A stretch of 64,000 bases of DNA from contig QANY01004038.1 in NCBI GenBank assembly GCA_003255025.1, forward strand, positions 1,568,793 through 1,632,792, read 5' to 3'. The notes beneath the pieces were generated by a model. That model was not told the DNA's origin. It made no database searches and saw only the letters and a list, made by a program, of their open reading frames with translations. This document shows, piece by piece, positions 48,321 through 60,376 of the stretch (the stretch's first letter is position 1; every line of letters starts with the position of its first letter). A program made the position numbers and the translations under genes. This DNA is from Datisca glomerata. Taxonomy: Eukaryota; Streptophyta; Magnoliopsida; Cucurbitales; Datiscaceae.

Positions 48321-48819
48321 CTGCACTTGTATATTCCTAGGGAATTTACATTATATTTTTATTCCTAATTTCCTATCCCCTACTGAGCGGACCAAAACAA
48401 TTTATTGACTTCGTGTTGAGGCATCGTCGTAATATAATTCAGATATTTTGGGACTTTTTATTATGTCTTAGGATCTCGTTGCTTCTAATAAACTCATGCT
48501 TAACATCATACTGAATTAAAGTGCTCAAAAAATATTTAAAGAATAATAAAATTGAGCATACAAAATAAATAATGTTCCTAAAAATTTTAATATAGATCAT
48601 CGATGCGACTCTTCATTTTGAGAGAATATAAAGAATTCAGGATAATAGATATCTGAGCTGTGTGGTCCACATCCTGTTCCTGAAAATTGCTCTTATCCAA
48701 AATGATAAATATTATTCTCCTGACATTAAAAATACATCAAATAGTATAAATTAGTTGAAGAGAATTTTTGCAAATAAATTACATTGAGTAAAAAAATAAA
48801 TCATACTTAAATAAATATT

Positions 48820-49870
48820 CCCTTAATAGGCTTTTGTGAAGCTGCCGTGGCCATTTGAAAAAAGAATAGATGTTGGCATGTGCATGGAAGAGCTTGGAAT
48901 GGGAGTTGGGCTTGTCTGACTTAGTCCATATAAGACGCTGGGCTTTAAGAGACGCTAAGGCCTGGGCTATCACTGGGCTTCATGAGGAGGTGAGGCCCAT
49001 GCTTAATTAATGGCCTAGGACGCATGACTTCATTCGGCAGAAAGTGGCTTTCACGGGTCGCGCCTGGAGCGGACGCGGGTCGTGCCTGGGCTCCTCGTGT
49101 GGGCTTTTCCTTGGGCCTTGACGAGCACTCTCTTGGGCTGCTTTACCTAAAGGACTGAGATAAACTGGGTAGGTCAACCCGGAAAGATGGAACCATGGAG
49201 AGAAGGTCTTTACCACCGACGGCGCGTGGGAGCGCGTGAGGACTATTCCGGTGACCTTTCACACCCGGGAATGGCTTGAATCATCGACGATCTCAATATG
49301 AACATCTCTATGGATTTATTTTCATCTGAATCTTTATCATTCGTTGTAGATATGAGATTTTATATTCGGCAACGAAGAAGTCATTCGCGCCGTTCTTCAT
49401 GTCGGTTTTAAGCTTGAAAATCCTTCGATTTGTGTAGATTTGAAGCGAAAATTTTGGCTTTTCTTCGTTGTAGATCTAAGTAACGCGTTTGGTAATGGGG
49501 GATCCCTTCTCCTCAGCTTTGACGGTGGTTCTTGACCGGGACGAGGCCTAACGCCGTTGTAGGCCAAGCCACGGGCGTGTTCGACGACGGACCGCGTGAT
49601 TGGTCGACGGTGGAGGCAGCTCCGCGGCGGCGTCTCTCGTGGAGGCGACCGCGATGGTTTGAAACTTCAGGTGACAGTGTCATTTCTCAACGGCCATGAC
49701 TGTTCGACTTTGTTTTTTCTACCAACTTTAATTTCGCGGTGGCAGCCAATAATATCGAACGGAAACGGATTTTCATGTCGATTTTTTTATTCTCTCATCT
49801 TTCTTCCTTCTTATTCGACCCATGTTAAAGGATCATTTCACCGTTGTAACGACGATCGCGATGGTGAATA
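48820..49870. other. GC- and CpG-rich block of unknown origin
   Basis: This stretch is much GC-richer than the flanks. It has repeated GGGCTT and GGCCCA-type motifs near 48900-49000 and a near-duplicate CGGGTCGCGCCTGG / CGGGTCGTGCCTGG at about 49055-49090. GGCCCA motifs are common in plant promoters, but no intact downstream gene could be built. The frames at 49007-49216 (-) and 49596-49871 (+) encode nothing recognised. It may be a transposon leader or LTR, or a dead gene's promoter and first exon. Confidence 0.35.
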
Positions 49871-49899
49871 AATTTTTTGATCAATTTGTAAAAAAAAAT

Positions 49900-51472
49900 C
49901 TTTGTTCTCACATACAGCGTTAAACTGTCGGAGTCAAAAATGTGCTCTCATCAATTATTGAGAGGTTCATCACGCGTCATTCGATGATTCATCTAGAGAT
50001 CAGTAAAAATCAAGAACGATGATAAAAGCAATTGACGGAAAACCAAGAAATATTATTGAATAAATTTTAACTCGAGTATTTTTTTTCTCCACACAAACAG
50101 TGTAGGGCACAGTAACAATAATAATAATGGTAAAATACAATGTGGTCCAAGTTTGAAAGCGTGATAAAAAAAATAAGAATTAATTTTTATAATTGTTCAT
50201 ATAACTTTATCAGTAGAATTATTAAATAGGTTGAATAAAAAAAATATTAGGGTTAATTATTGATTGAGAATAAAACGTGAGAAGGAACATACTTCTAAAG
50301 GATTACACATAAATTATTTCTATTCGGTGAAAAAATATACTCACCAAACGTGAGAAGGAACAGTATCATTCCTATTACATCTTTTATTTCCATCAACCAA
50401 ACACCATTTCAAGTTTAGTTTGTTCTCTGAATTTTAAATTATTTTAAGCGTAATATCTAAAACTTTTAGTTTTTATTTTAATGTATCCTCATATTGTTTA
50501 CAATTAGAGGGGCTTAAGGGGGCAAAACCTTAGTTTTAATCTATTTAATAACATAATCATTTAGATAATCTCAAATTTATCAAAATAAAGAGAGGGGCAA
50601 TTACCCCATTATCATCTAAGTGGGTTCGTCCTTGATCGCAGATAAAGATTGCAAGCATAAGACAACTTAGTCTTAAGTGTAAGACCCTCCATCTAAAATT
50701 TGAAAAACACCATAGTCATATTATGGGTAAGTTGATTTTGAAGCAGTATTTAAAAAAATTAAGATTTTAACCTAAATAATTTTGATATATAAATATATAA
50801 TGACACACATATACATATATACATATGTGCATATTTCATTTATTTTTTAAACTTCTCTGGAGTTATAATATACCTAGTATTGTATAAATATGTTTTTATT
50901 ATCATAATAATATGAATGAGATTTGAAAAAGAAAAAATAACCCATCTTCTATGAAACTTGTAGCCTCCTAATAATCCTGTTTTCCATTGGAAAAAATAGA
51001 AGGTTAGCATAATCAGTAAAGTAACCTGGTCTATACGCTCCTCAGAATATTACGCAAAGACCTGAAAAGTCTGACTCACCAGTCACCAATCACCAATCAC
51101 CAATCACCACTAACCGCTACTACTCGTCCTTATCACCCAAGTTTCTTCCTTTAAGTCAGCTAGTCAGCCTAAATCTTTCTTTCCATCTTTGACCACTGAT
51201 AATCTCACCACCTCATCATCATCACAGTCTAATCCACATCCTACATTTCTAACTATCTTACGTCACCAACCATTCATCTCAATTCTATGTATCTAGAACC
51301 TAAGCAGTTGATCAACCAATCAATTTACGCCACATAATACTGTTCGTCAACCACAGGTCCACTTTCGGTGCCTATATCATCTGTCTTCCACCATCCATCC
51401 TCCTCCACCATTTCGATTTTCGACATAACACTAACACCAGGAAAAAGAAGGCTTGAGCTGATACACGGAAGC
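49900..51472. promoter_or_regulatory. intergenic DNA and 5' region of the HPPD gene
   Basis: No gene is supported up to the HPPD start. CACCAATCACCAATCACCAA near 51087-51108 is a short tandem repeat of ACCAATC, which contains CCAAT-box-like cores about 370 bp before the start codon. No convincing TATA box was found. Confidence 0.35.
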
Positions 51473-53363
51473 ATGGGAAAGGATAACGATACCGTCAGAA
51501 CTGAGTCGGATGCCAAGAACGGAACCGATGAATCGGGGTACAAGTTAAGAGGATTCTCCAACTTCGTCCGTGCAAACCCGAAATCCGATCGATTCAAGGT
51601 GAAGCGTTTCCATCACATCGAGTTCTGGTGCACTGATGCTACCAACTCAGCTCGGAGGTTTGCATGGGGACTAGGTATGCCAATAATAGCTAAATCCGAC
51701 CTGTCTACCGGCAATATGACCCACGCCTCCTATCTCCTTCGCTCCGGCGAACTCTGCTTCCTCTTCACCGCACCTTATTCACCTACCATTGCTGCCAACG
51801 AAAACCTTACCCATACCTCTACTGCTTCAATCCATACCTTTGATCACTCTGCATCCCGTGCTTTCTGCGCCACGCATGGCCTTGGTGTTCGAGCCATTGC
51901 TATCGAGGTCGAGGACGCCGAGGTTGCCTTTGATACCAGTGTTGCCCATGGTGCCAAGCCTTCGTCCCCTCCAGTTATCCTTGATAACCGTGCTGTTCTC
52001 GCCGAAGTTCACCTCTACGGTGACGTCGTTTTGCGCTACATCAGCTACAAAAGCCCCAATCCAATTTCTGAGGATTACGGAAAAATTAGCCCTGACTCTT
52101 GGTTTTTGCCCAAATTCGAGCCCGTAGACGAGATCTCATCGTTTCCATTAGATTTCGGAATCCGACGTCTCGACCACGCCGTCGGAAACGTTCCGGAACT
52201 TGTCCCGGCGGTATCGTATTTGAAAGGTTTCACAGGGTTCCACGAATTCGCAGAGTTCACCGCTGAGGACGTCGGGACGGGCGAGAGCGGGTTGAACTCG
52301 GCGGTGCTGGCGAACAACGACGAGATGGTATTGCTGCCAATGAACGAACCCGTGTTCGGGACGAAGCGGAAGAGCCAGATACAGACGTATTTGGAGCACA
52401 ACGAAGGGGCTGGAGTTCAGCACCTGGCGTTAGTGAGCGAGGACATTTTCAGGACATTGAGGGAGATGAGGAAGAGAAGTGGAGTTGGGGGATTCGAGTT
52501 CATGCCTTCACCACCGCCAACTTATTATAAGAATATGAAGAATCGAGTTGGGAATGTGTTAACCGATGAACAGATCAAGGAGTGTGAGGAGTTGGGGATT
52601 TTGGTGGACAAAGATGATCAGGGAACTCTGCTTCAGATTTTCACTAAGCCTGTTGGAGACAGGTAATGAACTAATATTCTCGAGTTCTCAATTACATATG
52701 GAGTTAAAAATATATATATTTGCATGTTCTTGAATCTTGATAGATTTAGATGGGAATTGAAAGTTGAATTGATTGGTATGCTGTTTTTACATCAGCTTTT
52801 GGATGGATATTAAATGATTGAATTAAATGAACATGGTTGACTCATATTTCTAAAAAAACATGGATTAAATTCTCGATATTATGTTTTCCTGATCTGGGTA
52901 GAAGTTCTTTTTTGGGATTGGTCTGACTGATCTGCGTAGAAAGTATAATTTACATTGTGCATCTTTCAAAAAAAAATTCTTCCTTGGCAATAAGCTGAAA
53001 TCAAGATAGAGAAAATAGCTTCTTCCTGTTATTAGAAAAAAGAGAAACCTTATTATACCTGTGTCAAAAGGGAATAAAACACATTATTAATGGTGAGAAG
53101 ATCAGGTTATAGATAGAGTGAGTTAGGGAGGGACAAAACTGAAGTTTATTTGTTGAATTTGTATGATTGTTTGCAGGCCAACTATCTTTATAGAGATAAT
53201 TCAGAGAGTAGGTTGTATGCTCAAGGATGAAGAAGGGAGAGAGTACCAGAAAGGTGGTTGTGGAGGTTTCGGAAAGGGAAACTTCTCAGAGCTCTTCAAG
53301 TCCATTGAAGAATATGAAAAGACACTCGAAGCCAAACGGGTTGCAGAACCAGCTTCTGCATGA
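51473..53363 (+). CDS. HPD: 4-hydroxyphenylpyruvate dioxygenase (HPPD)
   Basis: HPPD is a non-haem Fe(II) dioxygenase that converts 4-hydroxyphenylpyruvate to homogentisate. This feeds plastoquinone and tocopherol synthesis and tyrosine breakdown. Exons are 51473-52662 and 53177-53363 with one GT-AG intron of 514 bp (1377 nt, 458 aa). The iron ligands of the family are present at the expected spacing: His235 (RRLDHAVGN), His317 (GVQHLAL) and Glu403 (FIEIIQR, in exon 2). Each is nine residues later than Arabidopsis H226, H308 and E394. The C-terminal gating helix GGCGGFGKGNFSELFKSIEE is intact. The start was chosen because MGKD aligns with the start of known cytosolic plant HPPDs and has A at -3 and G at +4. 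The frame is open further upstream to 51338 but contains no ATG. The gene looks functional. Confidence 0.97.
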
Positions 53364-53504
53364 CCTTCATCACTACATCATTTCAGCCACAAAACCATCT
53401 AGACTGGGGGCCTTGTTTATACTATTGTTATAATCAGCTTCACGGTGGCTGCCGGTGGCTGATGACTTCTAATAGTGGAAGGTCTGATACGATTACAGTA
53501 GATC

Positions 53505-53510
53505 AATAAA
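53505..53510 (+). terminator. candidate polyadenylation signal of HPPD
   Basis: AATAAA lies 142 nt after the HPPD stop codon and is the first canonical hexamer downstream. Confidence 0.45.
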
Positions 53511-53699
53511 AATAGTGTATTTAGCATTGACCAGAGCAGAGATCATGCAATCTGGTATTTCTGTAAGCAATTCTCATGAATAACCAAAGCTTTCAGACTT
53601 TGGCTAATGTATGTACTTGTCTTATAAATTGTACTGTCTATTAAATTTATCTGTGTTCTATGAAATTTTAACAAAAAGATTTGTCATTAAATATATACA

Positions 53700-55640
53700 A
53701 AGCTTTCAACGAAATGTCTTTAAAACATGTATTTCTTTTATATAATAATACCTTAAATCGAATTCTTTATAACAATTATGAGCACTTGTTTAGGATGTTA
53801 TCATGTCATACTAACCTACATTAGGCTAAGTTACTATAGTTAGCTAAAGAAATGGAGCATTTTATGGTGCATGCGGGTAAGTTTATACTAGGTTAAACTA
53901 CCTAAGTGTAGCATCGGATTGCATATTTGATTACATGACATTTGTTACACTATTGATTAGAAAGTCATATATATTGTCTGCTTAATGTTGACATTAATTT
54001 CTAAATAAATTATACTAACTTCCATTGTAATTTGTGTTAATCTTAGAGACAACCTCTCTAGTTTTAATAATTATGCAGAACTCTCTTGTCCTTGGTAACA
54101 TGAGGACAAAAATTTAATTCTCTAATTGATATCCAACTGATTGAACTAATTCTAGTTCTAACTATTTCAAATTTAATAAAAATGAAAGAAAAAATATTTA
54201 AAATGTTCATTAAACACTGAATATACACAAGTTATAATTCAATTTTTTTTTCTGAGAATATGACAATAACGATCAATCAATATTAATTTCTTCTTTGACA
54301 AAAAGAATGAATTTCTTATCAAGATGGGTATTTATGACATTTTGGAGAAAAAAATTTTGTATAGACTTAGGTGTTTGATTACAATAAAACAAGAAAGAGT
54401 GTCTGTATAGGTTTTAACTTTAAAACAAGTGGGTTGTCCATGTATTAAGATAAAATACAATTACCGTTTATTATTTAATATTTTATATAAATTATTTTCT
54501 ATTGTATTCATTAAATTTTACAGAATATTTGTATTCATTCATATACACATATACACCTAGATACAAACATACATACATAGGTATATATACATAGAGTGTT
54601 GATCAGTGCCTGTGCTTTGGAATTTGTGTTTTTTCTTTACAAATAAAACTTGCAAGGCCTACATAAAGATAAATATTTTTAGGTAACTAGCATAATTAAT
54701 ATCTATTTACAATTTTATCAAGTTTTTTAAAACATTAGTTTTGTTAAAATAAGTTAAATATTCAGATTTTATTAATTTTTATATACCATATATGCCCTTT
54801 GTTTTAAAATTGAAAAGATACTTAAATTTAATTTGAATTTTATTAACATCAAACCGAATTAAAATTTTCAAAAGAACCAAAATTTGAAAAAAACATGAAT
54901 TTTTGAAATACATGATAAAAAAGGAAACAAAAGCTCATGCAAAAAAACGGAATGTCAAAATAAATTAAATATACACAATTTATTTTATACATGAAATATA
55001 AAGTTAATTTATAAATCATCATTGACATACATACATTGTACAATAGTTATTTACAATACGTTATAAACAACTGTCAATAGATTGTTATATAGCTATGTAA
55101 GAATAACAATACAATTCTCAGTATCAATATGTATTTACGTTGATTATACTTTGTTAAATGACGTAAATTTGACATCTGATCCAATATCAATTAACATGGT
55201 TATAATGATATTATGTACTAACATGACATTCTCGATGTCAAAGAAAAATAATTATTTACATATATATCTCAACCAACTATCTCTCTCTAGTTCTCCCTCC
55301 TCTCTCTCTCAAATAAAAAATCCAATTTTTTTTGTTATTTATCTCTCTCATATCAAGTCACAATTCTCTCTCGCTGTGTCAAATCAAAATCTCTCTCATC
55401 GTTAAAATCTCACTCTTTAAAATAATATAAATGTAAATAAAAATAAAATAATAATTATTTTACATATATATCTCGACTAACTTTTCATTTCTAACTCTTT
55501 CAAATAAAAAAAATCTATTTTTTTTGTTATTTTTCTCTCTCGTCATTTCACTCTATCATATCAAATCAAAACTCTCTTTCTCAAATGATTTTCGAGTATT
55601 CTATAGTACTTCTAGAAAAAAATAATTAAAATACAGTACA
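53700..55640. other. AT-rich intergenic DNA with a pyrimidine-rich repeated stretch
   Basis: No gene is supported. A CA/TA low-complexity run lies at about 54535-54595. At 55244-55430 and 55445-55590 two related copies share ATTTACATATATATCTC, TTTTTTTTGTTAT and many CTCTCTC tracts, forming a degenerate tandem pair. Open frames here follow from composition. Confidence 0.5.
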
Positions 55641-58600
55641 TTTGAAACTAATTCTAAAAGTAAGGTGCAATGGTACATGTAAGACGAATGCGTCTTTGCA
55701 AAAGATGTCTTCGTGGTGGCGTGACCACAAATATGAGGTCACATAGAATGCATCTTTTGTAAAGACATATTCATAAAAGTAGAAGACGTTTATATAAATG
55801 ACGTCTTCATTAATAGTAGAAGACGTTTTTTTATAAAGACACATTCAACGCTACCTTTAAAAATCACAGTACAGAAAGTAGAAGCAGTTATTCCTCAGCC
55901 TTCGCCCCTTTCAGCTCGCGAACAAAATAGCCCCTCAGCCTGCAAACACCCTTCCACGCTGCCGTTCGCCGTCGATTGTGGCTGAAGTTTACTGTCATTT
56001 CACCGGCATTACACCCTCTCACTCTCATTCACAAAAAAAATTCTCAATCTCTCAAATTACTAGCAAGAACTCTTCAAACCCTAAATATATTTCTAACTCC
56101 TTAGATCTCTTAAATTTGTTCTTCAAATCTTGAAACTGTTCATTTTTTATGAATGTTTTATGGATATATTTTATCAATTTTACAATATCTCTCTTTAATC
56201 TCTCCCAAACCCTAGATTTTCATGTGTTTTGGGTTCTCAATTTTTTTATAAATTTTCTCAATTATGTGATTTTTAAACTCTTAATTTGTAAAATTTTATT
56301 TATGAATGGGTTGGTATATTATGAAATTGTAGTTATTAACTTTGAATTTGTAGATTAATTAGTAGAATTTCTAGATCTGGTTCCCGAAATTGTTGTGCAT
56401 TGCTTAGTAGGTTGATAAATGAGGAAAAGGTCTATGATAGTTTTATGTTACATGAATGTGTATGGCGTAATCGGTGAAAATGGAGTTTCTTATGATCAAC
56501 CTTCAATGAGGGGAATTGTCATTTATAAGAAGATTACTTTTAACGAGCTATATAATATTTTATGTGAAGTCTTGTCAATTGACCGCCTACATTGTAACTT
56601 GGACATAGCTTATCATTATCCACTTACTCTTAGTGCTGGATCGTTCATCTATGTGGAATTTCTGATATGGAATGATAACGATGATCATATGATGTTTACT
56701 ATTGTGCTTCGAATTCCTCCGCCAAATACAATTGAGTTATATTTAACCAAAAATGCTAGAGATGTAGGAGGTCCTAGCATAAACTTGTGTAATGGAAATA
56801 TGTGTGGAGTTGAGGTACACGATAGTGCAACAATTTCTTCTCCGTTCCATGACAATGACACGTATCCAACGGTGCAAGAAACATACCAAGTAGTAGTTAT
56901 TTGCCACATAAAGATGCAGATGCTCATGAGATTCATGCGGATCTATCTAGCCCTCCACGTAGCTTCTTCTTGGTAAAGTTTGAGGGGATAAGTGATTGTA
57001 ATGTTATTGATGAAGATGATGACCAAGTTGAAGAGGATGATGTTATGAACCCCTTAGTTGAAATACTCCAGCATGAATCCTCTTCACCATTCCTTGCTTA
57101 GTTGGATTGGGATGTCGTAAATGCAAAATTAGATCAGATACTCATCTAACGTACTAGGATATGGAATGAAATAGATGAATTGTACAAATGTTTACGTTTT
57201 GAAAGTAAAGTAGACCTTAAGTATGCTTTAAAAAAATACTCGATACTCAGACATCAACATTTTAGTGTGGTAGAGTCGAAAATCACATAATACGTTTGAG
57301 TTATAAAATGTAAGAAGTTTATTGAAAATGCAAGAAGTTTATTGAAGCATACTTAGGTATAAAATGCAAGAAGTTTATTGAAGGTTGTCAATGGAAAGTT
57401 CGTGCATGTCGTCGAAAATCACATAATACGTTTGAAATAACTCAATACATCGGACCTCACACATGTGTCTATCCAAGATTATCACAAGACCATTCAGAGT
57501 TGGACTCAACATTGATTGCACGAGAGTTGCAGGGTGACGTGAAATGGAATCTAACTACATCTGTTGCAGCACTTCATCATATGATGAAAGATAAATTTGG
57601 ATACGATGTGCATTATAGAAAGGTATGGGAAGCTAAACGAAAAGTAATTGTTAAAGTGTTTGTTGATTGGGATCAATCTTACTAGCAACTACCAATATGG
57701 TTGAATATGCTTGTGAAGTCGAATCATGGGACTGTAGTTCAATGAAAAACACATAACATCGGTGAACCAGGTAATGTGATATTCAGATATGTGTTCTGGT
57801 CTTTTGCTTCCGTTATAGACGGATTCAAATATTGTAGACCGGCCATTCAAATTGATGGCACATTTTATATGGCAAGTATAAGCATAAGTTGTTGATTGCC
57901 GCATCAGTTGATTCAAACAGACGTATTTTTCCAATTGCTTATGCTATAGCTGATGGGGAAACCATAGATAATTGGTCATAGTTTTTGTATTGCTTGAGGC
58001 GTTACGTTACGCAGAGGGAGGGACTTGTGTTAATATTTACCGATATGTTGGTATAAAAGCTGCAACACATAATCAACAACTTGGGTGGTCAAAACCATTA
58101 AGCCATCATCGATATTATTTGAGGCATGTTGCAAAGTAACTTTAATGACAAATACAAGAACAAGGTTCTAAAAAAATTAATATTTAGAGCGGGAATGCAA
58201 CATCAGCAAAGAAAGTTTGAACTCTGCATGGATGAAATAAAGAAAATAAACAGTCGGTGTATGCACTTCTTTGATAACATTGAAAAGGAAAAATGGACTC
58301 TAGCATTCGATGGTGTATACCGATATGGTTGGATGACAACAAACGTAGTAGAATGCTTTAACGGTGTACTAAAGGGAGCTCGCATGTTACCAGTTACGGC
58401 TTTGGTTGAACTTACGTTTTATCGCAGTGTGAATTGGTTTGAAAAGCGGAGAAGTGAAGCTATAGATGTCTTACTACGAGGTGAAGTGTTTACTGCTTAT
58501 GCCGTTAAGAAGATGAAAACTTGGGAAGCCAGGGCTAGTTTACTTGAGATCACAATTTTTGACCATGCTAATGAGAGGTTCGAGGTTCTGACTTGTCAAC

Positions 58601-59790
58601 ATCAGAATCACATGTACAAAGGACGAAACAGACAATATGTGAATTTAAAGGAACAAACATGTACTTACAACAAGTTGTAATCATTTGGCCTCCCATATTC
58701 CCATTTGTTAACAATATGCGCACATGCTCATATTGATAGTTCTCAATTCATTGAACATTATTACCGCTGGTCAGGGCTTGCTGAGTGTTATAAGCCACAG
58801 TTTAACCCTCTTCCACATGAACATTACTAACTTTCCAATAGTGCGCCCTGGTCCAACTAGGACGTGGGAGAAAGGTAGACCCAAGTCAACCTATATACAA
58901 AATGAGATGGATTGGAGAGAACCAAGTACTCATGGTAAATGTGGACTTTGTTGACAAGATGGACATAACCGTCAAAATTTTTGTTTTCATAATGGAGGAC
59001 AATCTTCGAATGACTTATAATATTTGACTTAGTATATTTTTATGTATATCAATGTAATATTTGACTTAACATAGCTCATCTCACAGAAGTCAACAAGAAT
59101 CACATTTCCCTTGAGACGAACCATTTATGTCTCAGCAAGAACCATACACGCTGCCGGTCTTTTATACATTTAGAGGTAAGTCAGTGACTCAATTTGGTTC
59201 CACTTCTGAACCATTTCATCAACTTCAACGGCGTAGAGGAGGACGAGTTGGTGCTCTTGAAGGAGGAGGTTGAAGACGTGCCTGAAACTCAGCTATTGTG
59301 GAAAATGCTCCTATTGTGGATGAAGACCTACCTATTGTGGATGAGACCCGCTGCTTATTGTAAAAGAAGAAAGTGTGGCATTTATTATGGAGAAAGGTCC
59401 ATCATCACAAGTAACTTAATTACAAACATATGAAAGACGCCTAAGAAGAATGAGAAGGCAAACACCGTGTGGAACATGATTTATTCATATTTTTGTATTT
59501 AGATTTTTATAGAATAATATAAAATGTAAAATCATAAAATTTGTTAAAAATAGATGTTGTTTATTGAGAACGTGTGGTAAAGTTATAAAATATTCTACAA
59601 GATAGATGATTTTTATATGCAAGTTAGGTTGATTTTTTTATACAGGTGTTAGCTTCTGCACTGCAGGCGTCACCAAAAGCGTCTTTCGTAAAAACAACTT
59701 TTGCCAATTGAAAATCATCTCTTTACAAAAAAACGCCTTCCAACGTGATCATTTCTACCTTAATTTTTAAATTAGTTTTAAAACTAACTT
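55640..59790 (+). mobile_element. MuDR-type Mutator transposon, decayed
   Basis: The arms flanking the transposase remnant show inverted similarity: GAAACTAATTCTAAAAGTAAGG near 55643-55664 against the minus strand near 59770-59790 (AAAACTAATTTAAAAATTAAGG). GCGTCTTT / AAGACG motifs follow on each side. Short AGAAGACGTCTT-like repeats crowd the left arm (55750-55850). Exact ends and a 9-bp target duplication were not found. Confidence 0.5.
56419..59015 (+). pseudogene. MuDR-family transposase, frameshifted and full of stops
   Basis: The N-terminal region starts at 56419 (MRKRSMIVLCYMNVYGVIGE) and continues in a second frame at 56901-57100. The MuDR DNA-binding region is near 57150-57530 (SKVDLKYALKKYS, CQWKVRACRRKS, QYIGPHTC). 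The MULE catalytic domain follows from about 57830 (AIQIDGTFYM; KYKHKLLIAASVDSNRRIFP; AYAIADGETIDNWS, then a stop). Its end is open at 58126-58680 (WMTTNVVECFNGVLKGARML). A SWIM-like segment (GLLECYKPQFNP-type) lies near 58760-58820 and a zinc-knuckle remnant CGLC near 58947. Repeated slippage duplicated AAGAAGTTTATTGAA and a GTCGAAAATCACATAATACG block around 57270-57430. Confidence 0.8.
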
Positions 59791-60376
59791 ATTTTTAAAT
59801 AAAATGATATTAAACCCAAAAATTCCCCCTTTCTCAGATCAAAATCTCTTTGATCCTTATTTTTTACATTAAAATCTCATTCTCTCTCTCCAACCAAAAA
59901 TATCAAATCATTAAATGAAATTTACTACTTCAAAATATAAAACATAAAAAACGGGAAAATCTAGTGAATTCAAAATGAAATTTACTACTTAATTAATCAT
60001 GAGGGTAGTTCTGGGGCTATTAACAAAATGATATAATTAAAAGAAAATAAAATTTGGCAAGAAATCTAAAGAATTTAAAAGGATGACAAAAATCTAACTA
60101 GATATGTAGAAACTGTTATTCAGTGCAATTTCTGTATAAATAATCATATTACACTTAAGTAAACAACAGTTCGTCAACCATGCTAGAGGTTTGTGACTCA
60201 TACAAAGGCAAAATTGTTCTCCATCAACTACCAACTCACCTTAGTAACACCACTAGAAAGAAATGTATATTAGTACCAACAATTAAGCTGACTGCCAAAT
60301 TGTTTACGCAAAATCTATTAGAGACTCAATTCTCCAGTAAAATTTATGGATGAATCATTCCCTGAACTCACTTAAT
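59791..60376. other. intergenic DNA and 3' UTR of the methyltransferase gene
   Basis: AT-rich sequence without coding signal. The right-hand part, read leftward from 60376, should contain the 3' UTR of the NOP2C-like gene. No clear poly(A) hexamer was identified. Confidence 0.4.

Noticed and set aside
48820..49260. rRNA or tRNA gene in the GC-rich block
   Set aside because: No conserved rRNA segments and no tRNA-like cloverleaf with A and B boxes were seen.
51338..51472. Plastid-targeting N-terminal extension of HPPD
   Set aside because: The frame is open upstream and Ser/Thr-rich, and dual targeting of plant HPPD has been reported, but there is no ATG between the in-frame stop at 51335 and 51473. 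The codon at 51368 is GTG. An extension would need an unseen upstream exon or non-AUG start.
51827..52423. Overlapping frames within HPPD exon 1
   Set aside because: Shadows of the HPPD reading frame, in a GC-rich exon with few stops in other frames.
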